A DNA stretch of 64,000 nt, taken from NCBI GenBank assembly GCA_052387905.1, contig JBQTIR010000028.1:62001-126000 (forward strand). Direction: 5' to 3'. The translations under genes were made by a program, and so were the position numbers. The notes below the pieces were generated by a model. The model ran no database searches and was not told the origin of the DNA. It worked only from the letters and a program-made list of their open reading frames with translations. This document shows, piece by piece, positions 15,404 to 23,695 of this stretch; positions within the stretch are counted from its first letter, which is position 1, and the number at the start of each line of letters is the position of its first letter. This DNA is from JBQTII01 sp052387905 (GTDB taxonomy: Bacteria; Actinomycetota; Actinomycetes; Sporichthyales; Sporichthyaceae).

Positions 15404-17515
15404 TCAGAGCAGCGGGCCGAGGATCCCGTCATCGTCGTCATCGTCGTCGCCACCGGGATCCAGGATCCCGCCGCCGCCCTCGTCGACGCTGCCACCTTCC
15501 TGGGGAAGGCGGAACTCCACCGCCCGCCAGGTCTGGAACCCGGTGTGCAGCATCCCGAGCAGCGCGAAGTTGCCCTGCCCGAGGGCGATCAGGCAGTAAC
15601 GATCCCCGTGCTCCAGACCGTCGGCCGGCGGCCACACCTCGCCGTAGGTATCGACGGCCTGTTGCGGCCATCCCGCATCGGCGGGGTAGGGCCCGAAGCA
15701 GGTCACGTCGCCCAGGCCCACGGACTCGTCGGTCGCCACCATCGCGTTGAACAGGGCGGTCGTGGCCACCCTGGCCGAGGCCTTGCCTCGCTTGGCCTTG
15801 CGGACCGCCTTGAGCAAATCGGCGACCGGCATGGTCTCGTTGAAGCTGCGCAGGAACCCGGCCTGCAGGCCGCCGCTTTCGCTGTAGGTGAAGGTGGCCG
15901 ACGCGTCGACCGTCGGAGCACCCGGCACATCGGTGTCGCGGTCGGTGCGCCACTGCATCAGGGCGCGCCCCCCGGAGACCCGGACCCGATAGATCTCGTT
16001 GAGGGCGCGGTTGGTGACCTCGGCCAGGTTGATCGATCCGAGCAGCCGAGCGCCGCTGTCGTAGGCGGCCACGACGTCGGCGCCGGGTCCCGCGGCGGTC
16101 GAACACTTCAGGACGACGACGGTGTCCGCGACACCGTCGCGGGTGAGGTCACCGAAGGTCGTGAAGTCCTTGAACCGGCCGGGGAACGCCGTGGACGCCA
16201 GCGTGACATCGCCCTGACCCGGCGCGATGCCGGGCAGGCGCCCGTTGACCAGCGAGCCGGCCGGGTGACCACAGACTGAGGGGATCGCCAGCGATTCCAG
16301 CTCGCGCAGGTCCAAGGGCTGCCGGTTGCGGATCTCGGTCTTGAGGATCTCGACGAGGCGGTCGGCGAACTGCACGACGCGGGTCAGACTCGCGGCGAAG
16401 CATGGGCGGGGGGTGGAGACCCAGGGCAGGGCCGGGGGTGGCAGCCCGTCATCACCGAGGCGGATGCCGGCCGCTTGGGTTGAGCGGCCGTAGGCGCCGA
16501 GGGTGAAGCGGCAGGACGCGCGCAGCTGCGAACTCGCTCCGAGGGTGCTTGCCGCGGCACTGGAGACCAGGTCGCCCAGCGGCACCTCGTCGGCGCGGAA
16601 CGGGCGCAGACCGAACCAGCCCAGCCCGGTCGCCTTGACGGTGACCTCGCCGGCGAAGGAGTGCCCTCGCACCGAGGTCGGGTAGGGCCGCAGTTGGTTC
16701 TGTTGCGGGGAGCCGTCGCGGAATGCCTCACCGCCGGGCTGGCCGAAGGCAGCCGCGGCGGCGGGCAGGAACTCGCACGGGGACTGCGCCGGGAAGGTGG
16801 CAGGCTTGAGCGCGGCGCAGGCGCCGAGCAGCAGCCGGCTGACGGTGCGGGGTTCGGACGCCGTGGACCCGACGCCGGTGTTGAGCAGGTCGGCCAACTG
16901 CACCCCGCCCTGCGGAGATCCGTAGCCGATGACGGTGGTGACCGAGGTGCCGCGATCCCGGCCGGCCACCACGCCGCCGATGGCGTAGCGCGCGGCTACG
17001 CCCCCGGTGCCGTGGGTGACCAGGATGGCCTTCTGTCCCAGCGCGGCGGTGACGCAGTCGATCGCGTCGCCCAGTGCCGGCCCGATGCCCGGGTCGTCCA
17101 CCCAACGCCCGGCGCTGCCCCGATAGTCGAAGGTGTAGACCGCGGCACCGGGGACCTGCTGCAGGGTTCCGATGAGGGAGGCGCGTTCCTTCGCCGGCGC
17201 CGGGCCTCCCGCCCCCATGTCGAGGCGGGCGGAGAAGTCGCCGGTGCGGGTCTTGTCGTGAGTCGCGCGCCCGTGCCAGTCCGGGACCATGATGATCGGG
17301 ACGTAGACGCCCCGGCGGTCCGCGCGTTGCACGATCGGTTTGCCCTTGGGGGTCTTGTCATCCTTGAGTACCGGGGCGCGTTCGATCTGTCCGCAGGGCA
17401 CATCGCGCGGCGGGGCCGCGCTCGCGTAGGGGGTCGAACCGAGCACGGCGGTCGCCGGCAGGAGCAGGGCCAGCGCGAGCGTCAGACGTGCGCTGCGCGT
17501 CGTCGTCGGGCTCAT
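15404..17515 (-). CDS. secreted lipase-like alpha/beta-hydrolase
   Basis: This 703-residue exported protein has a signal peptide (about 1-33, ending YASA) followed by a lipase-type alpha/beta-hydrolase region. PIIMVPDWHGRATHD forms the N-terminal strand and oxyanion area, and a nucleophile elbow and GYGSPQGGVQ follow. The elbow reads THGTGG, so threonine replaces the usual serine. The second half is a long unrecognised extracellular domain and the C-terminus is a run of aspartates before GILGPLL. Its ATG overlaps the stop of the upstream membrane-anchored protein (ATGA), so the two are made together. It may be an inactive binder or an unusual hydrolase. Confidence 0.7.
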   Translation of the reverse strand: MSPTTTRSARLTLALALLLPATAVLGSTPYASAAPPRDVPCGQIERAPVLKDDKTPKGKPIVQRADRRGVYVPIIMVPDWHGRATHDKTRTGDFSARLDMGAGGPAPAKERASLIGTLQQVPGAAVYTFDYRGSAGRWVDDPGIGPALGDAIDCVTAALGQKAILVTHGTGGVAARYAIGGVVAGRDRGTSVTTVIGYGSPQGGVQLADLLNTGVGSTASEPRTVSRLLLGACAALKPATFPAQSPCEFLPAAAAAFGQPGGEAFRDGSPQQNQLRPYPTSVRGHSFAGEVTVKATGLGWFGLRPFRADEVPLGDLVSSAAASTLGASSQLRASCRFTLGAYGRSTQAAGIRLGDDGLPPPALPWVSTPRPCFAASLTRVVQFADRLVEILKTEIRNRQPLDLRELESLAIPSVCGHPAGSLVNGRLPGIAPGQGDVTLASTAFPGRFKDFTTFGDLTRDGVADTVVVLKCSTAAGPGADVVAAYDSGARLLGSINLAEVTNRALNEIYRVRVSGGRALMQWRTDRDTDVPGAPTVDASATFTYSESGGLQAGFLRSFNETMPVADLLKAVRKAKRGKASARVATTALFNAMVATDESVGLGDVTCFGPYPADAGWPQQAVDTYGEVWPPADGLEHGDRYCLIALGQGNFALLGMLHTGFQTWRAVEFRLPQEGGSVDEGGGGILDPGGDDDDDDDGILGPLL

Positions 17516-18177
17516 CGGCTGTTCTCCTGCGTGGGCGGCTGCGGGGCAGGCGGTTGGGGGGCAGGCGGTTGTTGCGCGCCGCCAGGGCTCGGGGTGGGTG
17601 CCACGGTGGCCTGCTGTTGTGGTTGCAGCGGCGGCGGGGTGAGCGGCGCCGTTCCCGTGCCGGCCACCGGCGCCTTCTTGCCGGGCGCGGCGACGTCGGG
17701 GGCGTTTGCGGTCGGTGCCTTACCGGGCGCGCCCGGGGTTTCGCCGGCGTCGGACGGCAGCAAGGGAAAGGTACCGACGACCTTCCAGCCGTCGTCCTCT
17801 TCGATCATCACGGCGGCGTAGACCACGGTCGGTTGGCCGCCGCCGGCGAGCGTGACGGTCATCGTGCCCCCACCGAGGCCATCGGGCTGCCAGGTGGCGG
17901 CGTTGGGCGTGACGGTGGTGCCGGCGGGCACCGCGGCGCGGGCCTGGGTCCCGACCGCGGAGCGAACGTCGGCGGCAATCAGGGAATCCGGATTGTCGGC
18001 GAGCCGACTCAAGGCAGCAGCTACCTCGGCCGCGGCCTCGGCTGCGGGGCGGGCCTTGCGCGGCGCGGCCGGGCCCTCGTCATCGCCGGCGAAGGCGAAC
18101 ACGCTCACGCCGAGGCCGAGGACCACCGCGGCGGTCACTCCTGCGGCAATGCCTTGGGTCCTGGTCAGACGTTTCAC
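17512..18177 (-). CDS. membrane-anchored Pro-rich protein
   Basis: This 221-residue protein has an N-terminal membrane helix (about 9-28, VTAAVVLGLGVSVFAFA), an extracytoplasmic domain (about 40-145) resembling small NTF2/Mce-associated folds with TVVYAAVMIEEDDGWKVVGTF, and a long Pro/Gln/Ala tail likely to span the wall. The GTG start at 18177 is chosen for the AGGAG site 6 bases upstream. It is coupled by ATGA to the secreted lipase-like gene and may anchor or assist it. Confidence 0.7.
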   Translation of the reverse strand: MKRLTRTQGIAAGVTAAVVLGLGVSVFAFAGDDEGPAAPRKARPAAEAAAEVAAALSRLADNPDSLIAADVRSAVGTQARAAVPAGTTVTPNAATWQPDGLGGGTMTVTLAGGGQPTVVYAAVMIEEDDGWKVVGTFPLLPSDAGETPGAPGKAPTANAPDVAAPGKKAPVAGTGTAPLTPPPLQPQQQATVAPTPSPGGAQQPPAPQPPAPQPPTQENSR

Positions 18178-18373
18178 CGAATACTCCTGGCTCGCCGCGA
18201 TGCTCCCATTGTCCACGTTCGGCCCTGGCGTCCTGGCCGCCGTGCGCCGATTGAGACATTCCGCCTCTCCCGGACGGGCCTCCCACACCCCTGGCCATGC
18301 TGGCTGGCGATGGCGTAAATTCACAGACAACCCCGTTGTTACTCATTGGTAACTTCTGTCCCGGAGGATTCCT

Positions 18374-19627
18374 GTGTCCGGTGTCCGCCCCCATGACCCG
18401 CTCGACATCTCCAGTCATTCCTTCTGGGCCAAGGCCCCAAGGGAGCGGGACGCGGTCTTCGATGAGTTACGCCGCGAGCGCCCGTTGTCCTGGCATCGGC
18501 CCGCCGACACCGAATTGCTGCCCGACCCCGACGATCCCGGGTTCTGGGCGCTGGTCACCCACGCCGACATCGTGGCCGTCAGCCGCGATGCCGAGACCTT
18601 CGGTTCCGGCCAGGAGTACGGCGGAACGATGATGGAGAACGTCCCCGAGGATTTGCTGGAGATGGCGCACTCGATCATCTCCCTGGACGCCCCGCGGCAC
18701 GCCACGCTCCGCAAGGTGATCTCGTCGGTGTTCACCCCCAGGCGGATCCTGCTGATCGAGGATCAGATCAAGGCGCAGGCGCGCGTCATCGTCGACGACC
18801 TCGGGCCCACCGGTGAGACCGACCTGGTCGAATCGGTCTCCAAGCGGCTCCCGATCTGGACCGTCTCGGAAATGATCGGCATCGGCGCCGCCGATCGCGA
18901 GGAGGTAGCCGACGCAGCCAACGCGATGGTGAGTTGGAACGACCCGGAGTTCGTCGGCGAGAGCGAACCCCTGCAGATGCTCTTCGATTCGCTGATGACG
19001 CTGCACCGCGCGGCCTACGCCTTGGTCGAGGCGCGCGCTGCCGCGCCCGCCGACGACCTGATCACGGCGCTGGTGCAGGCCGAGGTCGACGGGGCCAAGC
19101 TCACCCCGGAGGAGATCGCGGCTTTCTTCGTCCTGCTGTGTGTCGCGGGCACCGACACCACGACGCAGTCCACCAGCCACGCCGTTCACGCGCTCGGCCG
19201 CTATCCGGACCAGCGGGCCCTGCTGATGGCGGACTTCACGTCCCGGATCGGGCCCGCCGTCGATGAGTTCGTCCGGTGGGCGACACCGGTAATGACGTTC
19301 CGGCGAACCGCTCGCAAGGACACCGAGATCCGCGGGCAGGTCATCGCCGAGGGCGAGAAGGTGGTGATGTTCTACACCTCCGGCAACCGTGACGAGGCCG
19401 TCTTCACCGACCCGTACCGCTTCGACATCACCCGCACCCCGAACCCGCACCTGGGCTTCGGCGGCGGGGGCCCGCACTTCTGTCTCGGTCACCAGGTCGC
19501 CCGTACCCAGCTGCGGGCGATCTTCGACGAATTGCTGCACCGGCTGCCCGGTCTGACGGTGGGTGAACCGCAGTACCTGGCTGGGAACTTCATCAACGGG
19601 ATCAAACGGCTCCCAGTTCGGTACTGA
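18374..19627 (+). CDS. cytochrome P450
   Basis: A bacterial class I P450 of 417 residues, soluble, that would hydroxylate a hydrophobic substrate using ferredoxin electrons. Visible motifs are the I-helix AGTDTTTQ (258-265) with the acid-alcohol pair, ExxR (E298-R301) and the heme loop FGGGGPHFC with Cys370. The overall pattern, including MMENVPEDLLEMAHSIISLD, resembles the actinobacterial steroid/lipid P450s (CYP124/125/142-like). A GGAGGATT site precedes the GTG. It opens a catabolic block and is followed after 54 bp by an acyl-CoA ligase. The likely ferredoxin partner is the gene at 27906. Confidence 0.93.
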   Translation: MSGVRPHDPLDISSHSFWAKAPRERDAVFDELRRERPLSWHRPADTELLPDPDDPGFWALVTHADIVAVSRDAETFGSGQEYGGTMMENVPEDLLEMAHSIISLDAPRHATLRKVISSVFTPRRILLIEDQIKAQARVIVDDLGPTGETDLVESVSKRLPIWTVSEMIGIGAADREEVADAANAMVSWNDPEFVGESEPLQMLFDSLMTLHRAAYALVEARAAAPADDLITALVQAEVDGAKLTPEEIAAFFVLLCVAGTDTTTQSTSHAVHALGRYPDQRALLMADFTSRIGPAVDEFVRWATPVMTFRRTARKDTEIRGQVIAEGEKVVMFYTSGNRDEAVFTDPYRFDITRTPNPHLGFGGGGPHFCLGHQVARTQLRAIFDELLHRLPGLTVGEPQYLAGNFINGIKRLPVRY

Positions 19628-19681
19628 CACCGGAGAGCGCATCACTTTCCAGATACCGAAGATCTGTACGAGAATCGGAAG

Positions 19682-21298
19682 ATGCAGACCTCCCGGCCAC
19701 GTCTCGAGGCGCGCACGGTCAGCGCACTGCTGCGTGATCTTGCGGAGTCCTCGCCCGCCCACGACGGCGTCGTCAGCGCGTCGGGCCGGCTGTCCTGGAG
19801 TGAGCTCCTGACCGGCACCGAGCGGGTCGCCGCCGCGCTGCGTCGGGACGGCGTCGGGCCGGGTGACCGTGTGGCTGTCTTGCTGGACAACCGAGCCGAG
19901 TGGCTGCAGGTGACCTTCGCGTGCGCGGCCCTCGGCGCGATCACGTGCCCGATCAACACCTGGGTCAAGGCCCGGGACCTGGAGTTCCTGCTCGGCCATG
20001 CCAACCCCACCGTGCTGGTGACGCTGGATCGCTTAGGCCGCCAGGATTACCTGGGCTACCTGCGCGAGTTGCTTCCTGGAGTACTCGACGGGGAGCGCGG
20101 ACCGTGGAAGGTCGAGCACCTGCCGGAGCTCCGCACGCTGGTGGTGCTCGGTGACGAGGTCCCGTCCGGCGCGTCGGCGTGGCAGGACTGGGTGGGTGAG
20201 GTGGGGGCGCCCGACCTGCCGGAGGACGCGCACCCGCAGGACATCGCCCTGGTCCTGTACACCTCCGGGTCCACCGCCGAACCGAAGGCAGTGCCCCTGG
20301 TGCACCGGGACCTGATCGCGAACGGGTTCGAGATCGGGCAGCGGCAAGGCCTTACCGCTGCCGACCGCGTCTTCCTCGCGGCTCCGTTGGCGTGGGCCTA
20401 TGGATCGGCCAATGCGATGATGGCCGCGCTCACCCATGGCGCGACGTTGGTGCTGCAGTCGGCGTTCGAGCCTGCCGGAGCGTACGAGTTGCTGCGCCGA
20501 GAACGTTGCACCGCGATCTACACGTTGCCGGTCATGACCCGCGCCCTGCTGGATCTGCCGGACTTCGACGCAACGGCGCTGCCGGCGCTGCGCCGCGGGC
20601 TGACAATCGGCCCGCCCGCCGAACTCGACCTGGTGATCGATCAGCTCGGCGTCGATCAGATCAGCAACATCTACGGCTCGACCGAGGTGTACGGCAACTG
20701 CGCCGTCACCCCGCATGACGCGCCGCGGGAGCGGCGGTCGACGAGTCAGGGCCCGGCGCTGCCCGGGGTGGAGCTGCGCATCGTCGACCTGGAGTCCCGC
20801 GTGCCGGTGGCGACCGGAGAGATCGGAGAGATCCTGGTGAGAGGTCGGGTCACACCCGGGTATCTCACCGCCGGGCGCGACGTGCTCCCGGTCACCGATG
20901 CCGCCGGGTACTTCGCCACCGGAGACCTCGGATCGCTCGATGCCGATGGGTGGTTGACCTTCGCCGCCCGCGACTCGGAGATGATCAAGACCGCCGGGAT
21001 CAATGTTTCGCCCGCGGAGGTGGAGGCCTTCCTGGCCACGCACCCCGACATCGTCGAGGTCGCGGTGGTGGGCGCGGAGGCAGACGTGCGGGGTCAGGTC
21101 GTCGTCGCCTTCGTGCGCCTGAGGTCGGGGGCGGTGGTGACGATGGATCAGATTCGCGTATGGGCAAAGGACTCGATCGCTTCCTACAAGGCGCCGGCAG
21201 CGGTGATCGCGGTCGACGCGATGCCTACTACGCCCACCGGGAAGCTGTCTCGGCGTGATCTCGTCCGCCTCGCCGGTGAGCATCTGGCGGGCGCATGA
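19682..21298 (+). CDS. AMP-dependent acyl-CoA synthetase
   Basis: A 538-residue adenylate-forming ligase. Motifs: YTSGSTAEPKAVPL (P-loop), IYGSTEVYGN (A5), YFATGDLGSLDADGWL (hinge) and PTTPTGKLSRRDL with the C-terminal lysine. It would activate a carboxylic acid of the neighbouring pathway as its CoA ester. It follows the P450 and precedes a CoA-transferase on the same strand. The ATG has a CGGAAG site upstream. A short inverted repeat CAGAT/ATCTG lies in the 54-bp gap (19650-19666) and might be an operator. The substrate is not readable from the sequence. Confidence 0.88.
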   Translation: MQTSRPRLEARTVSALLRDLAESSPAHDGVVSASGRLSWSELLTGTERVAAALRRDGVGPGDRVAVLLDNRAEWLQVTFACAALGAITCPINTWVKARDLEFLLGHANPTVLVTLDRLGRQDYLGYLRELLPGVLDGERGPWKVEHLPELRTLVVLGDEVPSGASAWQDWVGEVGAPDLPEDAHPQDIALVLYTSGSTAEPKAVPLVHRDLIANGFEIGQRQGLTAADRVFLAAPLAWAYGSANAMMAALTHGATLVLQSAFEPAGAYELLRRERCTAIYTLPVMTRALLDLPDFDATALPALRRGLTIGPPAELDLVIDQLGVDQISNIYGSTEVYGNCAVTPHDAPRERRSTSQGPALPGVELRIVDLESRVPVATGEIGEILVRGRVTPGYLTAGRDVLPVTDAAGYFATGDLGSLDADGWLTFAARDSEMIKTAGINVSPAEVEAFLATHPDIVEVAVVGAEADVRGQVVVAFVRLRSGAVVTMDQIRVWAKDSIASYKAPAAVIAVDAMPTTPTGKLSRRDLVRLAGEHLAGA

Positions 21299-21374
21299 GC
21301 GAGCACAGCGAGCGAATCAGAAAGGACAGTGCACTGTCGCTCATTGGGTGGCCGAGCGCTGGCGAGGTTACCCA

Positions 21375-22397
21375 ATGAGCCCGCTGGCGGGTCTGCGGGT
21401 TGTCGAACTCGGCGGCATCGGGCCGGTGCCCTTCGCCGGGATGCTGCTCGCCGACCTCGGCGCCGAGGTCACGGCCATCACGCGCGCGGCACCGGCGGGG
21501 GGGCCGGACCCGATGACCGCGGCGACCGGCGGCGTGCTCGGGCGCGGGCGCACCGAGGTGGTCCTGGATCTCAAGGGCGACGAGGGCCGCGCGGCCGCGT
21601 TGGACTTGGTAGCCGCCGCCGATGTGGTGCTCGAGGGATTCCGTCCTGGTGCGATCGAACGCCTCGGGCTCGGACCCGGCGTCCTGCTCGCCCGCAACCC
21701 GGCACTGGTCCTGGGCCGGATGACCGGCTGGGGACAGAGCGGGCCGTATGCGCAAGCACCTGGCCATGACCTCAACTACCTCGCGGTGTCCGGAATCCTG
21801 GCTCATCTCGGCGGCCCGGATGGGCCGCCCACCGCTCCGCAGAACCTGCTCGCAGACTTCGGTGGCGGCGGCCTGCTGCTTGCGTTCGGCGTAGTCGCCG
21901 GCGTGATCTCCGCGCGAGCGTCCGGGCGTGGCCAGGTGGTGGATGCCGCGATGCTCGACGGGGCGACGCTGTTGGCCACGATGACGTATGAGTTGTGGAA
22001 CCGCGGCGCCTGGGACGCGCGCCCGGGCCACAACGTCAACGACGGTGGGGCGCCGTTCTACCGGACGTATCTGACGTCGGATCAGAAATATGTCGCTGTG
22101 GGGGCGATGGAGACGGTGTTCTGGGACCGGCTGATCGCCGGTCTCGCGCTGGATCCTGCGGCGCTGCCGGCGCAGTACGACCGCGAGCGGTGGCCCGAGC
22201 TTGCGGGGATCCTCGCGGCGGTCTTCGTCACGCGGACCCGCGACGAGTGGGCCGCTGAGCTCGCTGACGCCTGCGTCTCTCCGGTGCTGACGATGGCCGA
22301 GGCGCCGTCCGACCCCCACAACGCCGCGCGCGGCCTCTTCGTCCCCGGTACCCACGGGCCGGTCCCCGCCCCCGCGCCTCGTTTCACCCCGCGGTGA
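21375..22397 (+). CDS. class III CoA-transferase (CaiB/BaiF)
   Basis: This 340-residue protein belongs to the CaiB/alpha-methylacyl-CoA racemase family. The N-terminal segment LRVVELGGIGPVPFAGMLLADLGAEV is typical (here given as GPVPFAGMLLADLGAEV), and GQSGPYAQAPGHDLNYLA contains the catalytic Asp. The GHDLNYLAVSG pattern is that of racemase-type members, so 2-methylacyl-CoA epimerisation is as likely as CoA transfer. The ATG at 21375 has GCGAGG upstream and matches the family N-terminus. It lies 76 bp after the acyl-CoA ligase, on whose product it may act. Confidence 0.88.
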   Translation: MSPLAGLRVVELGGIGPVPFAGMLLADLGAEVTAITRAAPAGGPDPMTAATGGVLGRGRTEVVLDLKGDEGRAAALDLVAAADVVLEGFRPGAIERLGLGPGVLLARNPALVLGRMTGWGQSGPYAQAPGHDLNYLAVSGILAHLGGPDGPPTAPQNLLADFGGGGLLLAFGVVAGVISARASGRGQVVDAAMLDGATLLATMTYELWNRGAWDARPGHNVNDGGAPFYRTYLTSDQKYVAVGAMETVFWDRLIAGLALDPAALPAQYDRERWPELAGILAAVFVTRTRDEWAAELADACVSPVLTMAEAPSDPHNAARGLFVPGTHGPVPAPAPRFTPR

Positions 22398-22423
22398 CCT
22401 CCGACGCCGCGACCTTTAGTGCT

Positions 22424-22467
22424 GACGTCCGACCAGATGTGGCCTATAGCGCTCGCTCGGTCGGACG
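22424..22467. repeat. GACGTCCGA palindrome, copy 2
   Basis: CGTCCGACC pairs with GGTCGGACG around a core with CTATAGCGCTCGC. It lies 27 bp after the CoA-transferase stop. An almost identical copy follows 73 bp further on. Confidence 0.75.
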
Positions 22468-22498
22468 CTACGGCTGGCGGCGGTGGGAGGAGTACGGA

Positions 22499-22540
22499 CG
22501 TCCGACCAGATGTGGCCTATAGCGCTCGCTCGGTCGGACG
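22499..22540. repeat. GACGTCCGA palindrome, copy 3
   Basis: This repeats copy 2 base for base across about 50 bp, including the trailing CTACGGCTG. It lies 10 bp from the stop of the convergent nuclease-like gene. The two copies sit back to back between convergent genes. Confidence 0.75.
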
Positions 22541-22549
22541 CTACGGCTG

Positions 22550-23506
22550 CTAGGCGGAGCGGCGGGACGATCCGGTCCAGCCGCCGCGGCGCAGCGCTTG
22601 ATCGACTTGGTCGAGAAAAGCGTCCGGGTGCAGGCGCAGCGCCAGGTTCGGTATGCGGAGGACGACATTCCCGTCCAAACTCACGACGTTCTGCTTCAGC
22701 GCGTCGCCAATCCAGGCCTGCGGGTCCAGATGCTGCACCCCGTCGATCTCGACGGTCACCTTGAAGGGATCCCACGCGGTATCCAGGACCACCCGCCCCG
22801 ACGGGGTGGTGCGCACGACCTGGCGAGTTGGCTCAGGGAAGCCGCGCCCCGCGCAGAGTCGGGCGAAGTCGCGTTCACCCAGTGCCTCGACTCCACCGGC
22901 GACATCTGTGCAGAGTCCGCGTAGTAAAAGGCGTCGTCGATCCCTGCGCACCTTGGTGACCTCCTCGGACAACTCGTCGATGGTGAACAGTCGCTGCTGC
23001 GCGGCGGAGAGAACGAACAACGCTGCCTGCCGGTCGGATCGGGCCCACAGGGCGGCATGCGCTGCGGCGGTCGCGGGCCGCATCCGCGGAACTCCCTGCA
23101 ACAGGACGGACTCCCGCTCGTAGCGGCGGGTCTCGTGGACGATGACGCCCGCGCAATGTCGCGGGTCGGCGGACTTCGGCACCGCGACGTGGATGGCGTC
23201 CTCGTCGATTCCTCGAAGACCCGCGGCGACGAGCGCGGACACGCCGTCCAGCACGGCCGGCCGTCCTACCTCGATCACGGCTCGCCACCACGACGCGATT
23301 CGGGGGTCGCCTTCGCTCACCTGAACGGCCTGTCGGCCGAGTGGACGCCAGCGCCCCGCTCTCAACTCTGCCCGGATCTCCCAGCGGGTAAGTCCTAGGC
23401 CGAGCAGTTGGCGGCGCCCGAGGACGCCGGTTTGCTGGAGCGCAGCTGCCGTGATCTCGCGGCGGCGCAAGGCCCTGCGTGCTCCTGGAGTTCGCTCTGT
23501 ATCCAT
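22550..23506 (-). CDS. DUF559-type endonuclease-like protein with AbiEi-like N-terminus
   Basis: This 318-residue protein combines an N-terminal winged-helix-like region (VLGRRQLLGLGLTRWEIRAEL) resembling AbiEi-type antitoxins with a C-terminal Vsr/DUF559-like nuclease fold. In the latter the pattern D-TAWDPFKVTVEIDGVQH plus DALKQN and VVLRI matches the PD-(D/E)xK family layout. Such proteins are common and poorly understood in actinobacteria; they may be orphan defence or regulatory proteins. The start at 23506 is uncertain because no good ribosome site is visible. It is flanked on both sides by GACGTCCGA palindromes, and its stop codon lies in sequence similar to the repeat's tail. Confidence 0.7.
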   Translation of the reverse strand: MDTERTPGARRALRRREITAAALQQTGVLGRRQLLGLGLTRWEIRAELRAGRWRPLGRQAVQVSEGDPRIASWWRAVIEVGRPAVLDGVSALVAAGLRGIDEDAIHVAVPKSADPRHCAGVIVHETRRYERESVLLQGVPRMRPATAAAHAALWARSDRQAALFVLSAAQQRLFTIDELSEEVTKVRRDRRRLLLRGLCTDVAGGVEALGERDFARLCAGRGFPEPTRQVVRTTPSGRVVLDTAWDPFKVTVEIDGVQHLDPQAWIGDALKQNVVSLDGNVVLRIPNLALRLHPDAFLDQVDQALRRGGWTGSSRRSA

Positions 23507-23630
23507 GCGCCGGACGATGCCTGCGGTCAGGGACGCAGGCAATGACACTCCGTCAACTTGTGGATAGCCACGCCGATCATTCAGCCTGTGGATGACGCCC
23601 GGCCCGCCGCAGCCCTGGGCGGAGTGCTGA

Positions 23631-23672
23631 CGTCCGACCAAAGGTGGCTTATAGCGCTCGCCTGGTCGGACG
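23631..23672. repeat. GACGTCCGA palindrome, copy 4
   Basis: CGTCCGACCA pairs with TGGTCGGACG around CTTATAGCGCTCGCC. A second partial right arm, GTCGGACGCTACGGCTGG, follows at about 23689-23706 and contains the stop codon of the acyl-CoA dehydrogenase. This suggests local duplication of the repeat into a gene end. Confidence 0.75.
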
Positions 23673-23695
23673 CTACCGCTGGCGCGCGTCGGACG

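Noticed and set aside
15429..15455. Microsatellite-like TCGTCATCG run
   Set aside because: It encodes the poly-Asp tail of the secreted lipase-like protein and is not a separate repeat element.
22424..22540. Possible CRISPR repeats
   Set aside because: Only two near-identical units, each itself a palindrome, with no spacer series and no cas genes.
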